Origin: Streptomyces sp. NBC_00654 | Lineage (GTDB): Bacteria; Actinomycetota; Actinomycetes; Streptomycetales; Streptomycetaceae | DNA: 64,000 bases | Assembly: GCF_026341775.1 (NCBI RefSeq) | Contig: NZ_JAPEOB010000003.1 | Span: 1,054,001 to 1,118,000 of the forward strand | Direction: 5' to 3' | Shown here: positions 16,895 to 26,800 of the stretch, one piece after another | Layout: the number at the start of each line of letters is the position of its first letter | How positions within the stretch are numbered: position 1 is the first letter of the stretch | Notes under the pieces: generated by a model | Told to the model about the DNA's origin: nothing | Seen by the model: the letters and a program-made list of their open reading frames with translations, nothing else | Database searches by the model: none | Position numbers and translations under genes: made by a program

Positions 16895-17797
16895 TCAGGC
16901 CCCCGGGTTGTGCCGGATCAGGGATTCGACCAGGCCGGAGCGGGTCGCGGGGAAGTCCAGCGGGACGATGCCGAGGCCCGTCCAGCCCGCGGTCCCCGAG
17001 CCGTCGAGGAAGGAGTGCACCTGCGGGTTGAGCCGGTCGGCGTTCCAGCGGGGCGGCATCAGGGCGGCGGTGCTCACATAGTTCATGAACAGCTTGCCCG
17101 GCTGCTCGGCCGCCTTCCGGAACTGGGCCTCGATCTTCGGGTACTTCCCGAACGGCTCGGCCATGTAGTCGTCCTGGATGTCGAAGACCTGCGGATCGGC
17201 GTACCTGACCCCGGGCAGCCCGCCGTTGTCGGCGAGCAGCACCACCTTGCCGCGCGCCTCGCCCAGCGTGGGCAGCGTGGAATCGAGGCGGAACAGCGGC
17301 CGCCAGCCCTTGGTGTCGAGGTAGAGGTCGAAGACGCGCCGGAACGCGGCGTCGCTCTCCTCCGAGTACTCCTGCTTGACCCGCATCAGCACGGTCTCGC
17401 CCGGCCGTTCGGCCAGGAAGTCCCAGCACGCGCCGAGGACGTCCCCGAACATCAGGTTCTGGAACGACGCCCCGTGGTGGATGGCGAACGAGTCCCCGGT
17501 GATCCGGCAGCGCACATCGAGGAACCGGATGCCGCTGTTCAACTGCTCGGCGATCGTCGTGTTCTGGCACTCGGTCCAGGGCCCGCCGTACCGGGCGCCG
17601 GAGTCGTGCGAGCCCGGGATCGTGAGGCGCTGGAGTGCGGTCGCGTCGGGGATGGAGCCCATCCAGTCCTGCGGAGTGCGAGCCGTACGGGTCGTACGCG
17701 TCCCGGCGACGGCGGGCGCGACCCCGACGAGGGCGGTGGCGGAGACGGCGAGGGCGCCGGCCAGGAAGTTCCTGCGGGTACCGGTGTACGGGCTCAT
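16895..17797 (-). CDS. secreted PI-PLC-like phosphodiesterase
   Basis: This 300-residue protein carries a Tat-type signal (TRRNFLAGALAVSATALVGVAPAVAG) and then the PI-PLC X barrel. The first catalytic His is in LTIPGSHDSGARYGG and the second in FAIHHGASFQN. The segment GIRFLDVRCRIT between them is also typical. Bacterial PI-PLCs cleave phosphatidylinositol or glycosyl-PI to inositol cyclic phosphate. Length and layout agree with the family (about 300). The start ATG 17795-17797 is chosen at the twin-arginine signal. It is convergent with the kinase gene. Confidence 0.88.
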   Translation of the reverse strand: MSPYTGTRRNFLAGALAVSATALVGVAPAVAGTRTTRTARTPQDWMGSIPDATALQRLTIPGSHDSGARYGGPWTECQNTTIAEQLNSGIRFLDVRCRITGDSFAIHHGASFQNLMFGDVLGACWDFLAERPGETVLMRVKQEYSEESDAAFRRVFDLYLDTKGWRPLFRLDSTLPTLGEARGKVVLLADNGGLPGVRYADPQVFDIQDDYMAEPFGKYPKIEAQFRKAAEQPGKLFMNYVSTAALMPPRWNADRLNPQVHSFLDGSGTAGWTGLGIVPLDFPATRSGLVESLIRHNPGA

Positions 17798-17969
17798 GCG
17801 GAAGGGCCTCCGTGTGCCGTGTGGGTGAGCAGCCCCCGAATTATGACGGGTGCACGTCACCAGAGGAACAGGGCGGGAGCGCCGCGGCCCGGCCACCCGG
17901 ACATCCCGGCGCGGGAGAACCCCCAGCCGGCGCGGGGGCGAGCCGATCGACACGCCGCAGGCGACGCCG

Positions 17970-18554
17970 TCACGCGTGGCCGACCTCGTTCCCGGCCGCG
18001 CCGGATGGCCGCACCTCGTCCCGGCCCCGCGTCGGCGCTCCGTCGCCCCAGGAGATCTCGTAGTACGTCACCCGCTCGTCCGCCCCGACCCGCCGCATCC
18101 CGGCGGCAGCCATGACGTGCTGGGACGCGGTGTTGCCGTGGTCGGCGTCGCCCTTCACCCGGGCGGCGATGCCGCTCGTACGCGCGTACTCCAGCAGCGC
18201 GCGCAGCGCCTCGGAGGCGTAGCCCTTGCCCCGAACCGCGGGAACAAGGCCGTAGCCGATCGTGACGCTGCCGGATTCGTCGGCGGGCCCGTGGAAATCC
18301 ACACCGCCGATGGCCACCCCGTCGTCGCGCCGCCGGATCTCGTACGCACCCGGATGCCGGACGACCCCGTCCTCCGTGCGGGAGCCCAGGAACTTCCTGG
18401 CTGCGGAGACGTCCCCGTCCATGGGGTACCCCTCCGCCCAGCCGGCCCGCGCACCGGGCCCGTTCCGCCCCTCGGATCCGGCCGCCAGCAGTTCCCGGGC
18501 CTCGTCGTCGCTCAGCGGATGGAGTATGAGCCGCGCTGTTTCAAGATCCGTCAT
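17970..18554 (-). CDS. GNAT acetyltransferase (RimJ/RimL-like)
   Basis: This 194-residue protein begins with the RimJ/RimL-type ETARLILHPLSDDEARELL. The acetyl-CoA binding segment follows (VTIGYGLVPAVRGKGYASEALRALLEYAR, with R/QxxGxG/A) and then AQHVMAAAGMRRVG. Substrates may be a protein N-terminus or a small molecule. It is divergent from a second GNAT gene at 18606, with 51 bases between starts, and the two may share a regulatory region. Confidence 0.88.
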   Translation of the reverse strand: MTDLETARLILHPLSDDEARELLAAGSEGRNGPGARAGWAEGYPMDGDVSAARKFLGSRTEDGVVRHPGAYEIRRRDDGVAIGGVDFHGPADESGSVTIGYGLVPAVRGKGYASEALRALLEYARTSGIAARVKGDADHGNTASQHVMAAAGMRRVGADERVTYYEISWGDGAPTRGRDEVRPSGAAGNEVGHA

Positions 18555-18605
18555 GTCCTGCCGCCTTCAGGTCGGGCTCCTGGTGAGAAGTGAAAGTATC
18601 CGTCC

Positions 18606-19073
18606 ATGAATGACGCAGTGAACATCGGCGAGATGGTTGTGCGCCGCGCAAACGATTCGGATGCGGAAGCGCTCGCCGGGATCGACACGGTCGCGGTGGA
18701 AGGTGACGGTCACCGGCGGGCGAGCATCCGGGAGTGGTGCCGGCAGGGCCTGGCGGTCATGGCGGAGGACGGGTCCGGGCCGCTCGGCTACTGCGTGGTG
18801 GAGTACACGTTCTTCGAGCAGGGCTTCGTCACGATGCTGATGGTGGCGCCTTCGGCCCGGGGCAGGGGTGTCGGACAGCGGCTGCTGGACTCCGCCGCCG
18901 CCTCGTGCACGACCCCGAAGCTGTTCACCTCGACCAACGTCTCCAACCAGCCGATGCAGCGGCTGCTCCAGCGCGCCGGTTGGAGCCCGGCCGGCCTTGT
19001 CCACGGCCTCGACGAAGGCGACCCGGAGCTGTTCTACCTCCACAGGCCGCAGACCGGGCAGCCGCACCCGTAA
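18606..19073 (+). CDS. GNAT acetyltransferase
   Basis: This 155-residue single-domain N-acetyltransferase has VRRANDSDAEALAGID at the N-terminus and an acetyl-CoA loop VTMLMVAPSARGRGVGQRLLDSAA (RxxGxG). The C-terminal FTSTNVSNQPMQRLLQRAGWSPAG is the usual substrate-binding end. The substrate is unknown. It lies on the flank of the lantibiotic cluster but has no visible link to it. Confidence 0.88.
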   Translation: MNDAVNIGEMVVRRANDSDAEALAGIDTVAVEGDGHRRASIREWCRQGLAVMAEDGSGPLGYCVVEYTFFEQGFVTMLMVAPSARGRGVGQRLLDSAAASCTTPKLFTSTNVSNQPMQRLLQRAGWSPAGLVHGLDEGDPELFYLHRPQTGQPHP

Positions 19074-19191
19074 ACCCGTGGACGTGACCGTGACCCGTGG
19101 CCGTGGGCCGTGCCCCGGAGGAGCGTGCCGCGCGGATGACGACGCCGCGCTTGCGGCCTTCCTCGCCCGAGGCGCAGTCCGGCGGAGGCCG

Positions 19192-20559
19192 TCAGCCGGA
19201 CCGGGGTCCGGGTGTGCGGGGGCCCGGGTCCCGGGCGGCGTGCAGCGCGGACGCCCTGCGGACCAGCGCGTCGTCGCCACGGCCCAGGCACCCGGCGGCG
19301 TACAGCAGCTCCGCCAGCACCTCCTGGTCGCGCGCCTGCACGGCGAGCGCGAGCAACGGGCCGAGCCGCGCGGACCATGCCTCGCGCATGTCCGGGGAAC
19401 CCGTCCGGGGCAGGGCCGCGGCCCTGCGTGCCCAGTGGCGGATCTCCTCCCGGTCCGCCCGGGGAGCGTGCACGGGGAGGGAAGGGGGGACCTGTTGACG
19501 GGGGTCTCCCGGGGCGCTCCGGGCCGCTCCCTGCCGCCGTTCCCGTGCTGCCGCGGCCAGGGCCGCCGCGAGCGTCGTGTGGTAGCACGTGCCGAAGAGA
19601 TAGGCGGCCGCCCGGTCGCCCGTGAGCCCGGACAGAACCTCGGGACGGTGCACCGGACTGGGTACCGCCCCGTCCGGCCGCTGCGCGGTGGCCAGTGCGT
19701 GCCAGCCCTCCCGCACCAGCGGGTCGTCGTCGCCCCGGCCGCCGAGGGCACCCGCGCACAGCAGCAGCTCCGAGAGGAGGTCCAGGCTCCCCCGCGCGAG
19801 GTGGACGCCGAGCAGTACCCGGATCGGTTCACGGAGCCGAGCCACCTCCCCGGGGCCGCCCAGCAGCCGCCGCGTACGACCGAAGTCCGTGACGTAGAAG
19901 AGGACATGGGTGAGCGCGTACGTCTCGTCCCCGGTCATCTGGAGGACGTCCGGACCCAGGGCCGCGATGCTCCGGCAGTGCAGCACGTCGAGGGCGGGCA
20001 GCGCTGCCGGGGGTGCGAATCCTCCCCGGTCGACGAAATAGCGCAGCTCCACCTGGGAGAGGACCGGACGGTACGCCCTGGTGTGACCGCCCGCATCGGC
20101 CGCGAGCAGCGCCTGGCACACGGCGCGTGCCTCCGGCTGCGGGCGGCCGAGCGTTTCGAGCAGCGCGATCAGATTGAGGTGGTAGGGGAAGAGTTCGTCG
20201 CCCCGGCGCAGCCCCTGCCCGAACTCCGCCTCCCCGGCCGCGCGGGCCGCCAGATCCAGGGCGCGGCTCGGCAGCGCCGCCTCCTTGGGTACCAGACCAG
20301 AACGGTCCAACAGCCTTACCAAGCCCAGCAGTTCGAGGAGTGGTCCGGGACGGAACGGGCGACGGGGCAGGTACTCCTCCCAGCGGGGCGCCGCGAACCA
20401 CTCCACGTACTCTTCCAACCAGCGCAGCGCGCCTGCCAGCACATGGCCCGCGGAGGCATCCGGCTCAGGAACCGCCGCCCCGCACGCGGCCTCACGCCGG
20501 GCATGCGCGGGAACCGGGGGCCAGTACGGGCCGTCGCCCTCGGCCGCCGGGGCGCTCAC
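19192..20559 (-). CDS. DUF6895-like helical protein in the lantibiotic cluster
   Basis: This 455-residue, mostly helical cytoplasmic protein has segments such as ALRWLEEYVEWF, ELFPYHLNLIALLETLG, ALTHVLFYVTDFGR and ELLLCAGALGGRGDDDPLVREGWHALATAQRPDGAVP. These resemble DUF6895-type proteins. From memory, I associate these proteins with Streptomyces lanthipeptide loci. The layout of repeated helix pairs recalls alpha/alpha toroid proteins. No catalytic motif was found. GTG 20557-20559 overlaps the permease stop, so it is the last gene of the minus-strand operon lanA-B-C-ATPase-permease. Its role (chaperone, tailoring or immunity) is unknown. Confidence 0.75.
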   Translation of the reverse strand: MSAPAAEGDGPYWPPVPAHARREAACGAAVPEPDASAGHVLAGALRWLEEYVEWFAAPRWEEYLPRRPFRPGPLLELLGLVRLLDRSGLVPKEAALPSRALDLAARAAGEAEFGQGLRRGDELFPYHLNLIALLETLGRPQPEARAVCQALLAADAGGHTRAYRPVLSQVELRYFVDRGGFAPPAALPALDVLHCRSIAALGPDVLQMTGDETYALTHVLFYVTDFGRTRRLLGGPGEVARLREPIRVLLGVHLARGSLDLLSELLLCAGALGGRGDDDPLVREGWHALATAQRPDGAVPSPVHRPEVLSGLTGDRAAAYLFGTCYHTTLAAALAAAARERRQGAARSAPGDPRQQVPPSLPVHAPRADREEIRHWARRAAALPRTGSPDMREAWSARLGPLLALAVQARDQEVLAELLYAAGCLGRGDDALVRRASALHAARDPGPRTPGPRSG

Positions 20560-21422
20560 CGCCCGCTCCGTACCCGCAGCAGTGCCAGGACCGCCACCAG
20601 GATCCCGGTCAGCACGCCCAGGTCCATCAGCCACGGGAGCACCCCACCGCCCCCCAGCAGGGTCTGGCGCGCCAGGTCGACGGCGTACGTCATCGGGTTG
20701 AGGTACATGACCGAAGCCAGCCAGCCGGGCACATCCTGCACGCTGAAGACCGACCCGGACAGGAACAGCAGAGGGAACATGGCCAGTTGAACGGTCGCCT
20801 GGAGGGTCTGCACACGCTTCACGACCGTGGCCAGGCACAGACCGATGACGCTGAAGACCGTCGCGGCGAGCGCGTAGCAGCCGACGGCGAGGACGAACCG
20901 GGCGGTGGTCAGCGGCACGCCCATCAGCGGCGAGAACGCGAGCATGAGCATGCTCTGCACGGTCACCATCCCCGCACCCGCGACGACCTTGCCCAGCGGA
21001 AGGCAGATCCGTGGCACCGGGGCGACGAGGAGTTCGCGCAGGACGCCGTACTCGCGGTCCCAGGCGTACGACTGACCGGAGGCGACGCCGATCGAAACGA
21101 CCTGGATGCCGATGATTCCGGGAAAGACGTACGCGCTGAACGACACCGAGCCGACCGCGCCGATCATCCCGTTGAAGCCGACCGCGTAGACCAGGACGAA
21201 GAAGAGGATCTGCACGGCCTGGCTGAGGAGCACGCCCGGCCGTTTGGCCTGGCGCAGCAGATCCCGGTGGGCGATGACGGCGATCGCGCGCAGGGCCACT
21301 CTCAGCGGTGCGTCCCCGGCGGCGAGGGACGGTGCGGAGACGGCTGTGGTGGGGGCGGCGGCGGCCGTCGAGGTCGCCGTGGTCACGGTCGTGGTGGTCA
21401 CGGTCGTGTTCGTCCTGGTCAT
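20556..21422 (-). CDS. ABC-2 type permease of lantibiotic transporter
   Basis: This 288-residue membrane protein has a Thr/Ala-rich N-terminus and six predicted helices (for example LLSQAVQILFFVLVYAVGF and VFPGIIGIQVVSIGVASG). It carries the ABC-2 signature region WDREYGVLRELLVAPVPR. The C-terminal MTYAVDLARQTLLGG segment is also typical of ABC-2 permeases. The ATPase gene stops 4 bases into it. Because it follows lanBC, it most likely exports the lantibiotic in place of a LanT protein. Self-protection by the same pump is possible. Confidence 0.88.
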   Translation of the reverse strand: MTRTNTTVTTTTVTTATSTAAAAPTTAVSAPSLAAGDAPLRVALRAIAVIAHRDLLRQAKRPGVLLSQAVQILFFVLVYAVGFNGMIGAVGSVSFSAYVFPGIIGIQVVSIGVASGQSYAWDREYGVLRELLVAPVPRICLPLGKVVAGAGMVTVQSMLMLAFSPLMGVPLTTARFVLAVGCYALAATVFSVIGLCLATVVKRVQTLQATVQLAMFPLLFLSGSVFSVQDVPGWLASVMYLNPMTYAVDLARQTLLGGGGVLPWLMDLGVLTGILVAVLALLRVRSGR

Positions 21423-22483
21423 GGCGCCGTCGTCCTTTCCCGCCGTGCCCGGGGGCCGTCCTGCTCGGCCGCCTCCAGATAGACGTCGTTCATCGAGGGG
21501 TGGTGCACGGAGACGGTCAGTCCGGGCACATCCAGGGCCCGGACCACCGCGGCGATCCGGGCCTCGGGGTCGACGCAGTGCACCGCGACCCCGGCCGGCC
21601 CGATCAGCGCCTCGAAACCGGCCGCCCGCAACTGGCGGGCGGCTGCCTCGTCGTCCGCGCAGGTCACCACGATGCGGGACGAGTCGAGACTGCTCTTGAG
21701 CCGGTCGACGCTGCCGTGCCGGACGATCCGGCCCTGCTGAAGGATGACGATCTCGTCGGCGTACTCCGCCTCGTCCATGTAGTGCGTGGCGAACAGAACC
21801 GTGACGCCCAGTTCGTCGCGCATCCGCAGCAGGTCCTCCCACACGGTGGCGCGGGCGGCCGGATCCAGACCGTTGGTGGGCTCGTCCAGGACGATCAGCC
21901 CCGGCCGGTGCAGCAGGGCACGGGCGATCTCCACCCGCCGGGCCAGTCCGCCGGACAGTTCCTCGACGCTCTGGTGGCGACGGTCGGCGAGATCGAACAG
22001 GTCCAGCATCAGCGTGATCCTGGACCGGGCGTCCGCGCGCTTCATACCGAACAGCCGGGCGTGGAACCAGAGGTTGCGCTCGACGGAGAGTTCCTTGTCG
22101 AGGGTGCGCTCCTGGAAGACCAGTCCGAGGCGGCGCCGGGCGGCCACGGCCGCCTCCCGGACGTCATGGCCGAAGATCCGGACCGTACCTCCGTCGGGAC
22201 GTGCTGCTGTCGACAGCACCCCCAACAGACTCGACTTTCCCGCCCCGTTGGGACCGAGCAGGGCAGTGATGCGGCCCGGCGGGGAGCTGATGGACACACC
22301 GTGGACCGCCGTCACCTTGCCGTAGCGCACGACCAGATCGCTGATCTCGAAAGCGAGGGGTGCCTGCTCAGCCGGCGCTTCCGACGTGGCCGTCTCCGCA
22401 TGGGTCCGGCCGGAGCTGTTCGCGCCGGGCCCGTTCATGTCGGCCACGGTCGCACCGGCCCCGTTCACGTCGGCCCCGTTCAT
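21419..22483 (-). CDS. ABC transporter ATPase of lantibiotic exporter
   Basis: This 354-residue DrrA-like ATPase has Walker A LLGPNGAGKSSLLGVLS, signature VEELSGGLARRVEIARALL, Walker B GLIVLDEPTNGLDP and the switch His in LFATHYMDEAEYADE. The N-terminal 45 residues are a low-complexity tail rich in Asn, Gly and Ala. The C-terminal 100 residues form the accessory domain seen in DrrA/CcmA-type drug exporters. It couples to the permease at 20556. The start ATG 22481-22483 overlaps the lanC stop, giving an unbroken coupled operon. Confidence 0.9.
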   Translation of the reverse strand: MNGADVNGAGATVADMNGPGANSSGRTHAETATSEAPAEQAPLAFEISDLVVRYGKVTAVHGVSISSPPGRITALLGPNGAGKSSLLGVLSTAARPDGGTVRIFGHDVREAAVAARRRLGLVFQERTLDKELSVERNLWFHARLFGMKRADARSRITLMLDLFDLADRRHQSVEELSGGLARRVEIARALLHRPGLIVLDEPTNGLDPAARATVWEDLLRMRDELGVTVLFATHYMDEAEYADEIVILQQGRIVRHGSVDRLKSSLDSSRIVVTCADDEAAARQLRAAGFEALIGPAGVAVHCVDPEARIAAVVRALDVPGLTVSVHHPSMNDVYLEAAEQDGPRARRERTTAP

Positions 22484-23838
22484 GCCAGCCCCAGTGTGCG
22501 GTCCCACGGCAACGGGCCTTCGCCGGGCGGCATCAGGGCGAGTGCCACACCCGCGGCGCCCTCCAGCATGCCCGCGGTGTTCACGGCCCGGTGCGGGACC
22601 GGTGAACGGGCCGCGGCGGGGAAGCGCATGAGGTGGCGGTATCCGAACGGTGCCGCTTCCTCGGCGCAGCCCAGCACCTTGTCGGTCAGCCTGCGGCACC
22701 CGGCGCGCAGTTCCGGATCGTCCGTGGCGTGCGCGACCCGGGTCAGGACGCTCAGCAGTCCGGCGTACCCGTGGCAGACGGTGGCGCCCTCGATCGCCCA
22801 CAGCGATTCGTCCCGCCGCAGCGCCGCCCGGAGCGCGTCGACGGCCGCCGCGCACCACTGCGGGCGGCCCATGGCCCGTCCCGCGCGGAAGAGGGCGGCG
22901 GCGACACCCGGGGTGCCGTAGCACCAGGCGGTACGGGTGAACAGCTCGGCGGGCCGGTGCGGGGCGACCTCCCACTCCCAGGCCGCCCGCGCGGGCCAGT
23001 ACGGGCCCGCTTCGTCGTGCAGCGTCCAGCCGAGCAGCCATGCGGCGACGCGGTGGACGGCGTCGCGGATGTCCGTCCCCGTGTGCCCCGCCTCGTACGC
23101 CGAGCAGAGCACCGCGAGCGGACCGGCGATGCCGTGTGCCATACCGAGGTTGAAGTCCCCGTGGGGGTACTCCTTCCGGTCCCGCTCGCCGATCTGGCGC
23201 TCGGCCGGAACCCACCAGCCGGGCACCTCGTGGCCGTCGATCACCACCGGCTCGGTGATCCGGGTCAGGTGCCGGAGCGAGGCGGCGAGGGCGGCGGTCA
23301 CCTCGGGGCCGGTCTCGGCCGGGTCGGTGGCCGAGTCCAGGAGCAGCCGGGTCGTCCCGGAGAGCCCGTTGATCAGGTCGTACGCCGCCCAGTCGACGCC
23401 CTTCGCTCCTGATGCGGCGCGGGTGCCGAAGGCGCGCAGCCGCTCACTGTGGTCCTCCGCGACCCATCCGGCCAGCCTTCGGCGCAGCGCGCTGTAGTGT
23501 CCCTGCGGCCCGGCGCAGGTCTGTGCGGCGGCGAGCAGTGCGGCCGGGCCGGAGAAGAGACCGTGGCGGGGGGCGGTGCTCATGGCACGGCCGGCGGCGG
23601 CGAGGTGCCGGTGGGCGACGGGCCGCCAGGCGTCGTCGCCGCGGGCCAGTTCGCCGTAGAGGAGGGCGATGCCGGGCAGCCCGTTGGCGAGGGTCAGCGG
23701 GCCCCACATCACCGCGTCGTAGACGGGGTCGCGGTTGTCGTCGCGGGAGGCGACCGCCGCGACCCGCTCCGGATCGGCGAGCCGGTCGGCGACCAGGGCG
23801 ACGGCTTCGTGCGGGCGTACGTCGGTGGTGGCCTTCAT
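22480..23838 (-). CDS. lanC: lanthionine synthetase LanC (class I cyclase)
   Basis: This 452-residue LanC-fold enzyme catalyses stereospecific Michael addition of Cys thiols to dehydroamino acids. The Zn ligands are Cys near 306 (AWCYGTPG) and Cys355-His356 (TVCHGYAGL). The NLGMAHGIAGP motif near 230 is also conserved. NisC is 418 residues, so the size is normal. The start ATG 23836-23838 overlaps the lanB stop by 4 bases. LanC works with LanB (23835-27305) on the precursor at 27392. Confidence 0.95.
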   Translation of the reverse strand: MKATTDVRPHEAVALVADRLADPERVAAVASRDDNRDPVYDAVMWGPLTLANGLPGIALLYGELARGDDAWRPVAHRHLAAAGRAMSTAPRHGLFSGPAALLAAAQTCAGPQGHYSALRRRLAGWVAEDHSERLRAFGTRAASGAKGVDWAAYDLINGLSGTTRLLLDSATDPAETGPEVTAALAASLRHLTRITEPVVIDGHEVPGWWVPAERQIGERDRKEYPHGDFNLGMAHGIAGPLAVLCSAYEAGHTGTDIRDAVHRVAAWLLGWTLHDEAGPYWPARAAWEWEVAPHRPAELFTRTAWCYGTPGVAAALFRAGRAMGRPQWCAAAVDALRAALRRDESLWAIEGATVCHGYAGLLSVLTRVAHATDDPELRAGCRRLTDKVLGCAEEAAPFGYRHLMRFPAAARSPVPHRAVNTAGMLEGAAGVALALMPPGEGPLPWDRTLGLA

Positions 23839-26800
23839 GACTGGTGCCTCCGGCGGTTGAGGTGGTCCTGCACCGCGCCCCGGGCGATGCCGAGCGCGGT
23901 GATCTCACGGGCGCCCGAGCCTCCGAACAGGCGGTTGCAGACCATGTGCAGCAGGCTGCCGACGACCCGGCCCTGAGGGGTGCCGCCCGAGGTGCCGCCC
24001 GAGGTGCTCACGGCATCGGCGAGTTCCCGCACGGCGTCATCGCGGGCGGCCAGCGCGGCGAGCACCATGGCCCCGCCCGGGTCCGCCGAGAGGGCGGGCC
24101 AGCCGCCGTAGGGGTCGATGAGGCGGCGCCAGTGCGCGGACCGGGAGCGGAACGCGGCGGGAAGGTCGGAGCGCGCGCCGGTCATGGAAAGCCAGGCCGT
24201 GGCGCCGTCGTCACCGCAGTCCTCGGTCACCAGGGGGTTTCCGGGGGCCGGGGGGCCGAAGGCGTGGGCGAGCGCCGCGCAGGAGATGGCCGCGAGGTCG
24301 TCGACGCCGTAGTCGTTTCCCGGGTCCTTGGCCAGCCTCAGCAGGTCGAGGGCGGCCTCGCTGTCGTACTGGAAGACCTGCTCGGCGAGCCGCTGGGCGG
24401 CCGGCCCGCCGTAGCGCTCGCACTCGGGGTCGTACTGCGCGAGGGAGTGGCTCCGCAGCAGCCCCTCGCGCTGCCAGCGGTGGAGCAGCTCACCGACCGC
24501 GGGTGCGGCCTCGCCCCACATCGCGTGCGGCCGGTCGCCGTGCAGCCGCAGCCGCAGGTGGTGGCCGCTGTCGTCGGTGTAGCGGATGAAGAACCAGCCA
24601 TCGGCTCCCTTCTCCCGTGCCAGCGTGATCAGTTCGGGGAGGTGGTCGCGCAGCAGGTCGTCCTGGGTACGGGCGGAGCCGTGCAGCTTGAGGTAGAGCC
24701 ATTCGCCGCCGAGGCCGTGCGCTGTTCGTCCGGGCCGGTGCTGTCCGGCGTACGGGCGGCGGCGGGGCGCACCGGTCTCGCGACGGGTGAGCGGGACGAC
24801 CAGCTCGGCCGTGTGACCCGCGAGGGAGGTGTGACCCGCGAGGGAGGTGTGCTGCCCGGGACGCGGGACGCACGGACCGTCCGGGGCGCGCTGACCGTCC
24901 GGGGCCGGGATCGGGGCGTCCGGGGCCGGGATCGGGGCGTCCGGGGCCGGGATCGGGGCGTCCAGCCAGCCTTCGTACTCGCCGGGGACTTCCTGGGCGA
25001 CCAGATCGGGATGCCGCAGGACCTGGTCGAGCAGCAGTTCGCGGTGCCATGCCTGGTCGAGGTCGAGGAGCAGCCGCTGGTCGGCGGTGACGGCCAGGAC
25101 GCGGGCGGGTACGTCCCACGCGCTCCGCCAGTCGTGCAGTGCGTCGTCCCACTCCGCCCCGCGCGTGCCCCGGGCCGCCTCGCCGCGGCGTGCCCGTACC
25201 GACTCGGCCCGAGCGCGGATCACATCCAGCCGCCAGACGGCACAGGCCAGGACGAACCTGCCGTACCGCACGCGCGGCACGAAGGGCGCGTCGGCCAGCG
25301 GCCCCCAGTTCCACGGCTCCCACAGGCGCTGGCCCTCAAGTCCGATCTCCCACAGCAGCCGGACGGCGTTGGGCGCCTGGGCGGGAGCACTGATCATGTT
25401 GCCGAGCACCGGGACGATCTCACGGCCGGTGGGCAGGTGCACGGCGGTCAGCCGGTCCAGGGTGGCACCGATCCCGATGTCCGTCAGCCGCAGCTCCTCG
25501 ACACCCGGGGTGTCCGGGACGCCCACGGCGATGCGGCGGCCCGTGGCCGGGGTGGTGTGCGCGAGGTTGGCGGCCCGGCCCGAGCGCGGCCGGAAGGCGA
25601 GGTCGACCGGAACGGCGTCCTGGATGTGCACGGGGTTGTGCCGGTGCAGGGCGGCGAACCCCGGGCGCCAGTCGGGGTGCTGGTCCGCGAACCGGGCGAA
25701 GGTCGCCCCGGCCCGGTGCGAGCCGGGCGACGGGGACAGGAAGACCCGGAAGTCGCCCCGGTCCAGCGCCTCCACACCGGGGGCGACGACCTGCACCGTC
25801 ACCTCGCACGAGTTGGGGAGGTCCGCGGGGTCGGCGATGTCGTGGCACAGCTCGTCCAGGTCCGCGTCGTGGAGGACGACCTCGCGCAGGCCCGCGCGCT
25901 GCGCGGTGGCGGCCAGCCGGGCCATCGCCCGGTCCCGGCGGGCGGTGCGCGGGTCGTCGGGCGGGGTGACGGGGGCCTCGCTGTTGGGCCAGCCGTAGCC
26001 CGGCGGGGCTCCGAGGCCGGTCGATTCGTCGAGGAGCTCCAGCACGGGGACCAGCCGGTCGGCTCCATGGACGTCGAGGAAGCGGCGGTGGTAGTCGCGC
26101 AGGGCGAAGAGCCCGAGCTTGGGGCGGGACAGGCGCCACATCGCACCGGCGGCCTGCTCGACGGTGGTGCGCACCGCGTGGGGCAGGTGCAGCACGGTGT
26201 CGAGGCGCGTGTCGATGTGGAGCGGTGTGTCGTCCGGCTCCACCGACCGCGCCGTCCGCAGCAGCCGGGCGAGGTGGGCGTGGCCGCCGCCGACGGGCCG
26301 GGCGTCGTACAGCTGTCGTTCCCGGTCGACCTCCAGCAGCGCCTCGTGCGTACGCCGGGTGTCCTCGGACGCCCCCGTGACCTGGGCCAACAGGTCCAGG
26401 ACATGACGCAGCGGGTCGTCACCGGCCAGCGGCGGACGCAGCCCGGTGATGAGGATCTCCTGACGCACCAGCTCGCCGAGCAGCTGGTGGATCCGCTCGA
26501 CGGGGGCTCCGGGGAAGGCCGCCTCGACGCGCCGGACCAGTTCGCCGTACGGCAGCGGGGCCGCGCACTCGGCCACGGCCCGCCGGACGACGGGGGTATG
26601 GCGGACCGACACCGTGCAGCGGCCCTCGCCGCTGTCGTCGAGCCGTACGCCGTTCGTCGAGGGAGCGGTGAGGACCAGCCGGTCCCCACGCCCGATCAGG
26701 GCCTGGTGGGCCTGGACGGTCAGGGTGGACAGCACGGCCGGGTCGCGTTCGAGGCGGTGGCCGATCCTGGTGAGCCACTGCATGTCCACATGCGTACGGG

